A stretch of 64,000 nucleotides of DNA from Allobosea sp. BK604. Lineage in GTDB: Bacteria; Pseudomonadota; Alphaproteobacteria; Rhizobiales; Beijerinckiaceae. A model generated the notes under the pieces. The model was not told where the DNA came from, did not search any database, and saw only the letters and a program-made list of their open reading frames with translations. The stretch is from contig NZ_SLZF01000003.1 in the NCBI RefSeq assembly GCF_004341515.1, forward strand, positions 620,001 to 684,000. The letters run 5' to 3'. This document shows, in pieces, positions 1-9,253 of the stretch. The stretch's first letter is position 1, and each line of letters starts with the position of its first letter. The position numbers and the translations under genes are program-made.

Positions 1-1242
1 TCGGCGATCCTGCGCAAATGGTTCGAGCTGATCATGGCGAACCAGGAGGACATCGCGCAGATCATGACGGCCGAGCAGGGCAAGCCGCTCAGCGAGGCCC
101 GCGGCGAGGTCGCCTATGCCGCCTCCTTCGTCGAGTTCTACGCCGAGGAAGCCAAGCGCATCTATGGCGAGACCATCCCCTCGCCCTTCCCGAACTCACG
201 CATCATCGTGCAGAAGCAGCCGGTCGGCGTCTGCGCCGCGATCACGCCCTGGAACTTCCCGGCCGCGATGATCACCCGTAAATGCGCGCCTGGCCTCGCC
301 GCCGGCTGCACCTTCGTGGTCAAGCCCGCGCCCGATACCCCGCTCACCGCGCTCGCCCTGATGGAGCTTGCCGTCCGCGCCGGCTTCCCGGCCGGGGTGC
401 TCAATATCGTCACTGGCGATGCGGTCGCAGTCGGCAAGGTCATGACCACGCATCCGGCGGTGCGCTTCGTCGGCTTCACCGGCTCGACCCCGGTCGGCAA
501 GCTGCTGATGCAGCAGGCGGCCTCGACCGTGAAGAAGGTCGGGCTCGAGCTCGGCGGCAATGCCCCCTTCATCGTCTTCGACGATGCCGATCTCGACGCG
601 GCCGTGCAGGGCGCGATCATCGCCAAGTACCGCAACATGGGCCAGACCTGTGTCTGCACCAACCGGCTCTTCGTGCAGGACGGCATCCATGATGATTTCG
701 TCGCCAAGTTCGCCGGCGAGGTCGCGAAGATGAAGGTCGGCAACGGCGCCGAGGTCGGCGTGGTGCAGGGCCCGCTGATCAACGAGCGCGCCATCGAGAA
801 GGTCGAGCGTCATGTCGCGGACGCTGTCGCGAATGGCGCCAAGGTCGTGGTCGGTGGCCATCGCCACGCGCTTGGCCGCACCTTCTTCGAGCCGACCGTG
901 CTCTCGGGCGTCACGACGAAAATGCTGGTGACGAACGAGGAGACCTTTGGCCCGGTCGCGCCGGTCTACCGCTTCTCGACCGAGGAGGAAGTGGTGCGGA
1001 TGGCGAACGACACGCCCTTCGGCCTTGCCGCCTATTTCTATTCGAAGGATCTCGGCCGCGCCTTCCGCGTCGCCGAGGAGCTCGAATACGGCATGGTCGG
1101 CATCAACTCCGCCATTCTCGGCACCGAGGTCGCACCCTTCGGCGGCGTCAAGGAATCCGGGCTCGGCCGCGAGGGCTCGCTGCACGGCATGGATGAGTTC
1201 GTCGAGATCAAGTACATGCTCGTCGGCGGGCTCCAGGCCTAG
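1..1242 (+). CDS. gabD: NAD(P)-dependent succinate-semialdehyde dehydrogenase (5' truncated by window edge)
   Basis: Oxidises succinate semialdehyde to succinate, the last step of GABA degradation, or a close aldehyde substrate. The reading frame is open from base 1, so the first in-window ATG (34) is internal. 413 residues are visible and roughly 70 N-terminal residues are missing compared with the usual ~480. Visible ALDH motifs are PWNFP near nt 250, the GFTGSTPVGK cofactor loop near nt 475, the general-base Glu in LELGG (nt 547-549) and the nucleophile in GQTCVCTNR (first Cys, nt 649-651). The second Cys two residues later gives the CxC pair typical of the SSADH subfamily rather than of betaine or generic aldehyde dehydrogenases. 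Exact substrate is inferred from family. Confidence 0.88.
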   Translation, partial: SAILRKWFELIMANQEDIAQIMTAEQGKPLSEARGEVAYAASFVEFYAEEAKRIYGETIPSPFPNSRIIVQKQPVGVCAAITPWNFPAAMITRKCAPGLAAGCTFVVKPAPDTPLTALALMELAVRAGFPAGVLNIVTGDAVAVGKVMTTHPAVRFVGFTGSTPVGKLLMQQAASTVKKVGLELGGNAPFIVFDDADLDAAVQGAIIAKYRNMGQTCVCTNRLFVQDGIHDDFVAKFAGEVAKMKVGNGAEVGVVQGPLINERAIEKVERHVADAVANGAKVVVGGHRHALGRTFFEPTVLSGVTTKMLVTNEETFGPVAPVYRFSTEEEVVRMANDTPFGLAAYFYSKDLGRAFRVAEELEYGMVGINSAILGTEVAPFGGVKESGLGREGSLHGMDEFVEIKYMLVGGLQA

Positions 1243-1250
1243 GCAGCCTA

Positions 1251-1297
1251 GAGCTTGTCAGCGAAGCGGGTACCGGTTCGCGTCGAGAAAATGCGAT
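1251..1297. repeat. Rhizobiales-type intergenic palindromic repeat, copy A
   Basis: The segment shares the core ACCGGT-cgcgt-GAGAAAATGCG with another intergenic element at 52275-52318, here with a degenerate left arm. It sits just after the gabD stop codon and may act as a 3'-end structure. Homology is judged by eye only. Confidence 0.5.
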
Positions 1298-1334
1298 AAA
1301 ACAAAAGCCTAATCGCGCCGCCTCGCGGCGCCCC

Positions 1335-2909
1335 TCACTCCGGGAGGCCTGCCTTGCGCAGGCCGCTCGCGAGGAGCGCGATATCCTCCTCCCGCAGGAC
1401 CGGGAGCCAAGTCGTGATCTCCGAAATGCGCAGCGAGGGATGGAGCTGGAGCAGATGGTCGCGCGCCCGCTGCGCCTGCTCCATGCGCTGCGCCAGCGCG
1501 TGGCTTGCCACGACGATGCAGCCCACGAGCAGAAAGCTCGGCAGGTTCGTGAAGGCCTTCTCCGCCCATGACGAGGCGGCATCGAAGCGCCCGGCGAAGA
1601 GATGCGCCGCCGCCATCCCCGCCTGCATGCGATACATCTCCGGATCGAGCGGGCTCAGGCGCATGGCATGGCTGAAATGCGTGATCGCCGCATCTGCCTC
1701 GCCGTGCCAGACCCTGAGATAGCCACCCAGGAACCAGGCCGGGGCCAGGCTCGGATTGAGCATGACCGCGCGGTCGAGCAAGGCGATGCTGGCATCGAGA
1801 TCGCCGGTGAAATGGGAGAGCGCATGCCCGCCCCGCGTCAGCGCGACCGCATCGTCCCGGCCCTGCTCGATGGCCTTGCGCGCGAGCCGGATGCCCTCGG
1901 CATCCTCAGCGGGATCGGCCATCCAGCCATTGACCTTGCGCCAGAAATAGCACCAGGCCGCCATCCCGTAGGCCGACGCGAATGCCGGATCGAGCTCGAT
2001 CGCCCGATAGAACAGCGGTAACGCGGTATCGATCGCCTCCCTGCTGCCCTGCTGGACATGGGCGAGGCCGCGCAGATAGCAGTCATAGGCGGTCAGGCTC
2101 GTGGTCGGCGTCCGCTGCGCGCGCTCGATCTCGGCGCGCTCCAGCTGCGGCGCCATCGCGCCGACGACGCTCGCGGCGACCTGGTCCTGCAGCTCGAAAA
2201 TATCGTCGAGCGTGCCCTCGAAGCGCTCCGCCCAGAGATGGGCGCCGGTGGTCGCATCGACCAGCTGCCCGGTGATGCGCACGCGGTTCGCGGCCTTGCG
2301 CACGCTGCCTTCCAGCACGTAGCGGACACCGAGCTCACGCCCGACCTGCTTCACATCCACCGCGCGGCCCTTGTAGGTGAAGCTCGAGTTCCGCGCGACG
2401 ACGAAGAGCCAGCGGATGCGCGACAGGGCCGTCACGATGTCCTCGACCACGCCATCGGCGAAATAGTCCTGTTCCGGATCGCCGCTCATGTTCTGGAACG
2501 GCAGGACGGCGATGGACGGCTTGTCGGGAAGCGGCAGCGCCGCCGGCTCGTCCGGCGTGGCCGGCTCGGCCTCGGTTGAGCGTGCGCCCTCCGCCGGCTG
2601 CGTTTCCGTGACCGTCGCGACGAAGCGAAAACCCTTCCGGGCGATCGTCTTGATCAGCCGCTGCTCCTCGCCGCTGTCGCCAATCGCCTTGCGGACCGCG
2701 TTGATATGGCTGGTCAGCGTCGATTCCGAGACGATCCGCCCGGCCCAGACCGCCTCCAGCAGGTCGTCCTTGCTGACGACGTGCTCGCGGTTCCGCACCA
2801 GATATGCAAGGAGGTCGAAGACCTGCGGCCCGATCGCGATCACCTCGGCTCCGCGCCTCAGCTCGCGCCGGTCGGGATCGAGCACATGACCTTCGAACAG
2901 GAACTGCAT
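1335..2909 (-). CDS. Winged-helix (OmpR/CadC-type) regulator with TPR-containing C-terminal region
   Basis: 524-residue cytoplasmic transcription regulator. Residues ~1-95 form a Trans_reg_C winged helix (GPQVFDLLAYLVRNR, then an SESTLTSHINAVRKAIGD recognition-helix region). A linker leads to the block beginning AVLPFQNMSGDPEQDYFADG, typical of proteins that join this DNA-binding domain to a TolB/cyclase-associated-like fold, and then TPR-like helices. No transmembrane segment and no cyclase catalytic domain are visible. I chose ATG 2909 because GGAG lies 7 nt upstream and the domain begins at once; the frame stays open to 3008. It is divergent from the SDR gene at 3121 and probably controls that group. 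The signal is unknown. Confidence 0.82.
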   Translation of the reverse strand: MQFLFEGHVLDPDRRELRRGAEVIAIGPQVFDLLAYLVRNREHVVSKDDLLEAVWAGRIVSESTLTSHINAVRKAIGDSGEEQRLIKTIARKGFRFVATVTETQPAEGARSTEAEPATPDEPAALPLPDKPSIAVLPFQNMSGDPEQDYFADGVVEDIVTALSRIRWLFVVARNSSFTYKGRAVDVKQVGRELGVRYVLEGSVRKAANRVRITGQLVDATTGAHLWAERFEGTLDDIFELQDQVAASVVGAMAPQLERAEIERAQRTPTTSLTAYDCYLRGLAHVQQGSREAIDTALPLFYRAIELDPAFASAYGMAAWCYFWRKVNGWMADPAEDAEGIRLARKAIEQGRDDAVALTRGGHALSHFTGDLDASIALLDRAVMLNPSLAPAWFLGGYLRVWHGEADAAITHFSHAMRLSPLDPEMYRMQAGMAAAHLFAGRFDAASSWAEKAFTNLPSFLLVGCIVVASHALAQRMEQAQRARDHLLQLHPSLRISEITTWLPVLREEDIALLASGLRKAGLPE

Positions 2910-3120
2910 GGCGGCGCTCCACGACGCCATCACGAGGCGAGTTGGCGGTAGATAGCATGCCATACCGCTTTGGCCAGCGGGCCGGGCCTCGCTTGGACGA
3001 ACAACCAAGGGAAATTCAAGCTCCGCTCAAGCCCTCCGCAAGGTCTTTCGGCCGGCTAAGGGGCATCCTCCTCTCACCGGATCGCGATCGGCGCGATCCT
3101 TTGTCGAGCGGAGCAAGCAC

Positions 3121-3876
3121 ATGAAGATCGTGGTCATCGGCGGCACCGGCCTCATCGGCACGAATGTCGTGAACAGGCTTCGCGCATCCGGCCATGACGT
3201 CGTCGCCGCTTCCCCGAACACGGGCGTCAACACGATCACCCGCGAGGGATTGGCCGAGGCGCTGTCCAACGCCCAGGTCGTCGTCGACGTGGCCAATTCG
3301 CCGTCCTTCGAGGACAAGGCCGTTCTTGAGTTCTTTCAGACCTCCGGGCGCAACCTGCTCGCAGCCGAGGCCGCCGCGGGCGTCGGACATCACGTCGCCC
3401 TCTCGGTCGTCGGCACCGGCCGCAATCCCGATAGCGGTTATCTGCGCGCCAAGGATGCTCAGGAGGGCCTGATCAAGGCGTCCGGGATCCCCTATACGAT
3501 CCTGCAGGCGACGCAGTTCTTCGAGTTCGCCAACGCCATCGTCCAGTCGAGCGCGGATGGCGAGGTCTTCCGCCTGTCGCCGGCGCTGTTCCAGCCCATC
3601 GCCTCGAATGACGTCTCGGCCGTGCTCGCCGATCTGGCGGTCGGCGCCCCCGTCAACGGGACCGTCGAGGTCGCCGGGCCGGAATCGATCCCGATGGATG
3701 CGTTCGCCCGGCAGTTCCTGGCCTTCAAGGGCGACAAGCATCAGGTGATCGCCGATACGCGCGCCCGCTATTTCGGCGCCGAGCTCAACGACAAGTCGCT
3801 GAGGCCGCTCGGTCAACCGCGCCTGGGGCCGACCCGCTTCGAGGACTGGCTCGCTGCCTCCGCGGCGCGCGCCTGA
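3121..3876 (+). CDS. SDR/NmrA-like NAD(P)-binding protein
   Basis: 251-residue atypical short-chain dehydrogenase. The N-terminal Rossmann motif GGTGLIGTNVVNRL (residues ~8-21) marks the NAD(P) site. There is no canonical YxxxK pair, and the middle region (IPYTILQATQFFEF) is typical of NmrA/UbiA-associated 'NAD(P)H-binding' proteins that reduce or sense dinucleotides. Cytoplasmic. It is the first gene of a rightward group with the small membrane protein at 3924 and is divergent from the winged-helix regulator, 211 bp away, which is the likely regulator. Substrate unknown. Confidence 0.8.
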   Translation: MKIVVIGGTGLIGTNVVNRLRASGHDVVAASPNTGVNTITREGLAEALSNAQVVVDVANSPSFEDKAVLEFFQTSGRNLLAAEAAAGVGHHVALSVVGTGRNPDSGYLRAKDAQEGLIKASGIPYTILQATQFFEFANAIVQSSADGEVFRLSPALFQPIASNDVSAVLADLAVGAPVNGTVEVAGPESIPMDAFARQFLAFKGDKHQVIADTRARYFGAELNDKSLRPLGQPRLGPTRFEDWLAASAARA

Positions 3877-3923
3877 GCGCGCCGCCCGTCCCGGACAGCC
3901 ACCCGATCCAAACGCGGAAGGGC

Positions 3924-4370
3924 ATGACCATGACCAGCACCACGGACAGCCGGGCCGTCAGCGCGGCCGTCATCGCAATGGTGGCCTTCAACGGAGCCTT
4001 CCTCTCACTGAACGGCCTCTTCATGCTCATCAACCCCCTGGCCTGGTATGAGCTCGTGCCTGGGGTGACCGATACCGGCTTCTTCAACCAGCACTTCGTG
4101 CGCGATATCGGGATGATCCAGCTCTTCCTCGGCGTGGCCTTCATACTCGGCTTCGTCATCCCCGAGCGTCGCATCGGCCTCTGGGCCGCTGCCACACTCT
4201 GGCTGAGCGCCCACGCGCTCTTCCATTTCTGGGAGGTCGCGGTCGGCATCTGCGCTCCATCGGTCATTCCGCGCGATTTCCCGGCGGTGACGATGCCCGC
4301 CCTCTTCGGGATCCTGCTCACCCTCTGGGCGATCCGCCGCTCACGCGCGGACAAGCTTGCCGCCGCCTGA
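3924..4370 (+). CDS. Small four-helix inner-membrane protein of unknown function
   Basis: 148 residues with about four hydrophobic helices (residues ~15-37, 62-82, 88-108 and 122-140). The overall look is DoxX-like, but I see no decisive family motif. A conserved-looking polar stretch, FNQHFVRDIGMIQLF, follows the first loop. It lies 47 nt after the SDR gene and 36 nt before the bestrophin gene, so co-transcription is likely. Function not assigned. Confidence 0.7.
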   Translation: MTMTSTTDSRAVSAAVIAMVAFNGAFLSLNGLFMLINPLAWYELVPGVTDTGFFNQHFVRDIGMIQLFLGVAFILGFVIPERRIGLWAAATLWLSAHALFHFWEVAVGICAPSVIPRDFPAVTMPALFGILLTLWAIRRSRADKLAAA

Positions 4371-4406
4371 GCAGGCCTTGCCTGAGATCGAACGGGGAGA
4401 ACGGAC

Positions 4407-5411
4407 ATGCATGTCGGGCGCTCTTACAAGGCCTATGATTTTCTGAACTGGTCGAAGCGGAACGTGCTTTGGCTTCTGATCGTCAGCACCGCGCCGGTGC
4501 TGATCTACATGATGCTGGGACTCAAATGGCTCGTGTTGCCCTGGTCGGTCGTCCTTCTCCTCGGAACAACCGTGGCCCTGGTCGCCGGCTTCAAGAACAC
4601 CCAGACCTATAGCCGAAGCCTGGAGGCCCAGCAGATCTGGTCCTCGATGGCGGCGAGCAGCCGGGTCTGGGGGATCGTGTGCCGCGACTTCGTCAGCGGC
4701 GAGGCGTCGCGCCGGCTCGTCGACCGGCACCTGGCCTGGCTCACCGCGCTTCGCTTCCAGCTGCGCAGCCCCCGGCCCTGGGAGACTGCGAACCAGAAGG
4801 AGAATGCCGACTTCCGGAAATTCTATCGCGTCATCGAGCAGGAGACGTCGCTGCGCGACGAGCTGAGGAAATATCTGCCGCCGGCCGACATCGAGACGAT
4901 GTTGCGCGCCTCGAACCCGGCCGCCGCCGTTCTCACGATGCGAAGCGCCGACATCAAATCGCTGCTGGATAGCGGCGCCATCACACCGCAGGCCTATTCG
5001 GAGCTGGCGAAGCTGCTGCGCGATCTCGTCGACCAGCAGACGAAGAGCGAGCGGGTCAAGAATTTCCCCTACCCGAGACAATACGCGATCGTCAGCAGGC
5101 TCTTCGTGATCATCTTCTGCGCCCTGCTGCCTTTCGGCCTGATCGGTCAGTTCGCCCAGCTGAACAACGACGTTGCCGGCTTCATGAAAGGACACATGGT
5201 CTGGCTGGTCATTCCGCTGAGCGTCCTCGTCGGCTGGATGTACACCTCGCTGGACCAGGTCGGCGACAGCACCTCCAACCCTTTCGAAGGCGGCGCCAAC
5301 GACGTCCCGATCTCGCAGATCAGCCGCACCATCGAGATCGAGCTCAGGGAACTGCTGGGAGAGGCCGATATTCCCGCAGCGCTGGAGCCGATGAACGGGA
5401 TCGCCACGTAG
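4407..5411 (+). CDS. Bestrophin-family (YneE-like) anion channel
   Basis: 334-residue bestrophin/UPF0187 family protein. It shows the family start (residues ~1-30, ending before a first membrane segment at ~20-45), the pore-region helices at ~55-75, the long cytoplasmic helical segment around residues 110-210, and two further membrane helices near 220-275 (IFCALLPFGLIGQFAQ; VWLVIPLSVLVGWMYTSLDQVG). The C-terminal sequence NPFEGGANDVPIS matches the conserved acidic/NPFG-like bestrophin turn. Members form pentameric chloride or cation channels in the inner membrane. It converges on the ROK kinase gene 18 nt away. Confidence 0.86.
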   Translation: MHVGRSYKAYDFLNWSKRNVLWLLIVSTAPVLIYMMLGLKWLVLPWSVVLLLGTTVALVAGFKNTQTYSRSLEAQQIWSSMAASSRVWGIVCRDFVSGEASRRLVDRHLAWLTALRFQLRSPRPWETANQKENADFRKFYRVIEQETSLRDELRKYLPPADIETMLRASNPAAAVLTMRSADIKSLLDSGAITPQAYSELAKLLRDLVDQQTKSERVKNFPYPRQYAIVSRLFVIIFCALLPFGLIGQFAQLNNDVAGFMKGHMVWLVIPLSVLVGWMYTSLDQVGDSTSNPFEGGANDVPISQISRTIEIELRELLGEADIPAALEPMNGIAT

Positions 5412-5429
5412 TCGGCAAGAGATCCTGCT

Positions 5430-6377
5430 TCATCGTGATGTCGGCGCCGATCGCGCCGGCGTCTTGCGCCTGGCCTCGGCCGCCAGACCTGCGAAGGCTG
5501 TGGCCGCGACACCGAGCAGCCCCGCGGAATTGCCGAGCTCAGCGATGCGGACTTCGGCCCGCGCGGCAAGGAAGGGCCAGGTGAAGGCCGGCAGATGCGA
5601 CCGGACCCGCCCGGCCAGGGCTTCGCCGGCCGCCGACACGCCGCCACCGAGAATGACGGCGTCGAGGCCGAGCGCATTGATCAGCGTTCCCGCCGCCTGC
5701 GCGATCGCGCGGCAGGCGCCATCGATCGCCGCGAGCGCTGCAGGATCGCCCGCCTCGGCACGTTCGAACAGGATGCGGCTCGAGGTCACCACGGCAGTCG
5801 ACCGGGCGGCGTAGGCGCGCAGGATGCCGGTCGCCGACGCGGCCGCCTCGAGGCCGAGCGGCGCGCCCTGCGCGTCGACCCCGACGATGATCGCGCCGAG
5901 CTCCGGCGGCTCGCCCTGCGCGCCGGTCACGGGCGCGCCGTCGAGCACGACGGCCCCGCCGACGCCCGTCCCGAAGGTCATCAGGACGAAGCGCGACACG
6001 CTGCGACCGGCGCCGAAATGCAGCTCGCCCAGCGCCGCGGCAACGCCGTCATTCTCGAACCAGACCGGACGTCCCAGGCGCTGCCTCAGTGCCTCCGAGA
6101 CCGATCCGTCCCGCAGCGCCGGGACGTTGCCGCCGCCATCGACGACGATGCCGCTCTCCGGCAAAGCGTAGCCAGGCATCGCCACCGCAATCGCGTCGGC
6201 CGCTCCGCTCGTTGCCGCCATGTCCTCGTAGAGTCCGGCAAGCTGGTCGATCACGCCGGCAAAGGGCAGCTGTCGGTTGAACGGCCGCTCGCCGCGGCTC
6301 AGAACACGCCCGCCCTCGGCAACGAGACCGTATTTGATGGCGGTTCCGCCGATATCGATTGCGAAGACGGTCTTCAT
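5430..6377 (-). CDS. ROK-family sugar kinase
   Basis: 315-residue cytoplasmic kinase of the ROK/hexokinase-like fold. The N-terminal phosphate-binding motif FAIDIGGTAIKYGL and the second phosphate loop GTGVGGAVVLDG are clear, and the catalytic Asp lies in WFENDGVAAALGE. The CxCGxxGCxE zinc cluster of most ROK kinases is absent: the corresponding region reads PPELGAIIVGVDAQG. It is the last gene of the leftward sugar operon, and its start overlaps the end of the SIS gene by 4 nt. It probably phosphorylates the imported sugar or a derivative. Substrate unknown (glucose, GlcNAc and ManNAc-type sugars are possible). Confidence 0.85.
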   Translation of the reverse strand: MKTVFAIDIGGTAIKYGLVAEGGRVLSRGERPFNRQLPFAGVIDQLAGLYEDMAATSGAADAIAVAMPGYALPESGIVVDGGGNVPALRDGSVSEALRQRLGRPVWFENDGVAAALGELHFGAGRSVSRFVLMTFGTGVGGAVVLDGAPVTGAQGEPPELGAIIVGVDAQGAPLGLEAAASATGILRAYAARSTAVVTSSRILFERAEAGDPAALAAIDGACRAIAQAAGTLINALGLDAVILGGGVSAAGEALAGRVRSHLPAFTWPFLAARAEVRIAELGNSAGLLGVAATAFAGLAAEARRKTPARSAPTSR

Positions 6378-7459
6378 GTCAGCCGGTCGATCTTGATGCC
6401 GAGACGCTTGGAAAGCCCGGGAAACCGCATCAGATGTGGTGGAATTCCCCGTCGCGCCGCCATCGCCTGGGCCAGTCGCTGGATGGGGATGATGGCGGCT
6501 ATGGCGTCGTATGGCGCCGGCAATGCCGCGGGCCTCATCCAGTCATAGGACGTCGACGCGGATGTGAGGTTCAGGATCACGATGCGCACGCCGAGCCCGG
6601 CCATCACCTGCGCCGCATGGGCAGCAAGCGCGCGCTCTGCCTCATCCGCCACGATCATGACGCACAGGCTCTTCGCGGTCAGGCCATGGAAGCGGCCATG
6701 CATCGCCTCTTCGGTCGGAAAGGCGGCAGCGGGCACGCCGGTCATCTCCGCGACCTTGAGCGAGGCCTCGAGCGCCGTGCCGAGATGTCGGCCCTCGCCG
6801 ACAAAAAGCAAGCCGTCGCAATCGTCGAGCTCGGCCGCGAGCGCGAAGGCCGGCGGCGTCGTCTCCGCAATGATCGCCGCGATCTCGGCCTCGCCGATCT
6901 CCGCCGGCGCCGCTGAACCACCGAGCGCCGGCGCCAGCGCGAACAGGGCCGCCAGCGAGGCGGTATAGCCCTTGGTTTTCGGCCCGACCGGCTCCGGCCC
7001 GATCGGCAGCGCGAGTGTGCTGGCGGCGACCTGGGCGATCGGGCTTTGCGCCTCGGCGGTGATCGTCAGGCAGCGCAGGCCGTTCTGCTGCGCCCGCCGT
7101 ACCGCGGCGACGGTGGTCTCGCTCGTGCCGGTCTGCGAGAGCGCGATCACCTGCACATCGGTGGACAGAGCCGGCAGGCGCGCCAGGAAGGCGCCGGGAT
7201 TGAGCACCTCGACGAAGGCCCCTCCAGCCTCGAAGCCCGGCTTGGCGACCATTAGCGCATTGAGCGAGGTGCCGGAGCCGACGAGGACGAGATGCCGGGC
7301 CGGACTTAGGCCGAGCGTGCCGATCTGCTCCCGCACCGAACGGCTCGTCTCCGGCACGGCGCTCGCCTGCGCCCTGATGAAGCCGTCGATAACGCTTTCG
7401 TCGACAGGATTCTGGCTGGAAGCGTTCATGGGCAGCTCGGTTCGATCGTCATGGCTCAT
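6374..7459 (-). CDS. Double-SIS-domain phosphosugar isomerase/deglycase (AgaS/FrlB/GlmS-C type)
   Basis: 361 residues with two SIS domains: the first around residues 45-170 (HLVLVGSGTSLNALM, then the serine-rich ALSQTGTSETTV loop) and the second around 205-340 (GLLFVGEGRHLGTALEASLK, TEEAMHGRFHGL). The fold binds phosphosugars and catalyses isomerisation, deamination or deglycation, as in the GlmS isomerase half, AgaS or FrlB. The ATG at 7459 overlaps the permease stop; a second ATG at 7429 is an alternative. Next to a ROK kinase and sugar ABC permeases it probably acts on an imported amino sugar or glycated compound after phosphorylation. Confidence 0.82.
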   Translation of the reverse strand: MSHDDRTELPMNASSQNPVDESVIDGFIRAQASAVPETSRSVREQIGTLGLSPARHLVLVGSGTSLNALMVAKPGFEAGGAFVEVLNPGAFLARLPALSTDVQVIALSQTGTSETTVAAVRRAQQNGLRCLTITAEAQSPIAQVAASTLALPIGPEPVGPKTKGYTASLAALFALAPALGGSAAPAEIGEAEIAAIIAETTPPAFALAAELDDCDGLLFVGEGRHLGTALEASLKVAEMTGVPAAAFPTEEAMHGRFHGLTAKSLCVMIVADEAERALAAHAAQVMAGLGVRIVILNLTSASTSYDWMRPAALPAPYDAIAAIIPIQRLAQAMAARRGIPPHLMRFPGLSKRLGIKIDRLT

Positions 7460-8277
7460 CCCTTCACCGCGCCGATGGTCAGGCCGCGGACGAGATGACG
7501 CTGGAAGAACAGCATGAAGAGCAGGATCGGCAGCATGATGCCGATCGCGCCGGCGGCCGAGAGCGACCAGTAGTTCAGGTCCTCGCCGCCATATTCGGCG
7601 ATCGCCACCGGCAGGGTCTTGGTGTTGCCGCCGGTCAGGATCAGCGCGAACAGGAACTCGTTATAAGCGAGCAGCAGGCTGAACAGCGAGGTCACCACGA
7701 TGCCGGGCTTGGCCAGCGGCAGGATGACCTTGGTGAAGGTCGTCCAGGCATTGCAGCCGTCGATCGTCGCGGCCTCGTCGAGCTCGCGCGGGATCTCCAG
7801 GAAGAAGCTGCGCATCAGCCAGACCGTGAAGGGCTGGTTGATCGCCACCATCGCCGCGATCATCGCCGGATAGGTGTCGATCAGCGACAACGAGCGCGCC
7901 ACGATGAAGAACGGGATCAGCAGCAGGATGTGCGGGAACATCCTGATGACCAGCAGGCCCATCAGGTAGGAGCGGCTGAGCCGGCTCTCCAGCCGCGACA
8001 GGCCGTAGGCCGCGAGCGTGCCGAGCGGCACGGAGATGAAGACCGTGCCGAGCGCGATGATCGCGCTGTTGAGGAAGAACTCGACGAAGCGGCGCTCGGC
8101 CCAGATCTCGTAATGGAAGCGGAAGGTCGGCTCGAACAGCAGCCGCGGCGGAATCGAGAAGGCGTCGGCCGGCTGCTTGAGCGAGATCATCACCGCCCAG
8201 ATGATCGGCGTCAGGCTGAACAGCGTGAACAGCGACAGCAGGAAGACGGTGAGCGGCTGGGCAAGGAGGCGCGCCAT
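7456..8277 (-). CDS. Carbohydrate ABC transporter permease (MalG-type)
   Basis: 273-residue inner-membrane protein with six predicted helices. The CUT1-type EAA loop is visible as ELDEAATIDGCNAWTTFTKV, the docking site for the ATPase. The start at 8277 shares one base with the stop of the other permease (TGATG), so the two are translationally coupled. The long open frame upstream of 8277 is only a shadow of that permease. It pairs with the protein at 8277-9176. Confidence 0.9.
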   Translation of the reverse strand: MARLLAQPLTVFLLSLFTLFSLTPIIWAVMISLKQPADAFSIPPRLLFEPTFRFHYEIWAERRFVEFFLNSAIIALGTVFISVPLGTLAAYGLSRLESRLSRSYLMGLLVIRMFPHILLLIPFFIVARSLSLIDTYPAMIAAMVAINQPFTVWLMRSFFLEIPRELDEAATIDGCNAWTTFTKVILPLAKPGIVVTSLFSLLLAYNEFLFALILTGGNTKTLPVAIAEYGGEDLNYWSLSAAGAIGIMLPILLFMLFFQRHLVRGLTIGAVKG

Positions 8278-9176
8278 CAGAACGCCCCCTTCTCGCGCCG
8301 ATACATCAGCGAGATGATCATCAGCGTCAGCCCGGTGACGATCAGCATGGTCAGCACGCCCAAGGTCGAGGCGCGGCCGAGATCGAGCTGCTTGAAGGCC
8401 ATGGCGTAGGTGTACATGGTCAGCGTCTCGGTCGCGGTGCCCGGGCCGCCGCCGGTCAGCACATAGATGCTGTCGAAGGTCCGGAAGGAATCCATCAGCC
8501 GGATCGCCAGCACGAACAGGATCTGCGGCCGGAGCGCCGGCAGGATGATGTGCCAGACCAGTCGCGCGCCCGAGGCCCCGTCGATCCGCCCGGCCGCCAG
8601 CAGCGACTCGTCGATGCCCTGCAGGCCGGCATAGAGGATCAGCATCACGAAGGGCGTGAATTGCCAGATATCCGCGACGATGATCGTGACGAAGGCCCAG
8701 ACCGGCGAGCCCAGCCAGTCCGGCGGGAAGATGTCGAAGGAGGCGATCACCGCATCGGCCAGCCCCCAGCGCGCCGCGAAGATCCAGCGCAGGAACAGCG
8801 CCGCCACCACCGGCGTGATCAGATAGGGCACGAAGATCAGCGTCGAGAAGATCCGCGCCCCGCGCGTCAGCTTGTAGAGCCCGAGCGCCAGCAGCAGCCC
8901 GAGCGCGAATTCGATGGCGAGCGAGCTGGCGACCAGGATCAACGTTGTGCGCAGCGCGGCCCAGACCCGGTCCTGGCCGAGCAATGCGAGATAATTGCCG
9001 AAGCCGACGAAATGGGCCTGTGGCTGGCCGACATGATAGTCGAAGAAGCTCAGCCAGAGCGCGTAGGCGACCGGATAGAGTTGCACGCCGAGCACGACCA
9101 GCGCGCTCGGCAGCACGAACAGCCACAGGGACCGCTCTCGCGGATAGGCCCGCGCTGATGAAGACGAGGCTGCCAT
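8277..9176 (-). CDS. Carbohydrate ABC transporter permease (MalF/UgpA-type)
   Basis: 299 residues with about six transmembrane helices. The EAA-type loop reads LLAAGRIDGASGARLVWHII, and LTGGGPGTATETLTMYTY is the conserved MalF/UgpA segment before the last helices. ATG 9176 is chosen because the short hydrophilic N-terminus followed by LWLFVLPSALVVLG gives the usual permease start. It lies 77 nt downstream of the binding-protein gene. No ATPase gene is present in the operon. Confidence 0.9.
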   Translation of the reverse strand: MAASSSSARAYPRERSLWLFVLPSALVVLGVQLYPVAYALWLSFFDYHVGQPQAHFVGFGNYLALLGQDRVWAALRTTLILVASSLAIEFALGLLLALGLYKLTRGARIFSTLIFVPYLITPVVAALFLRWIFAARWGLADAVIASFDIFPPDWLGSPVWAFVTIIVADIWQFTPFVMLILYAGLQGIDESLLAAGRIDGASGARLVWHIILPALRPQILFVLAIRLMDSFRTFDSIYVLTGGGPGTATETLTMYTYAMAFKQLDLGRASTLGVLTMLIVTGLTLMIISLMYRREKGAF

Positions 9177-9253
9177 TGTCCTGCCGGGCCGGCCTTTCCA
9201 GATGCTGACTGTCAGAGAGCGGCTCGGCCGGGCGAGGGCTGGAGGCTGGGCGC

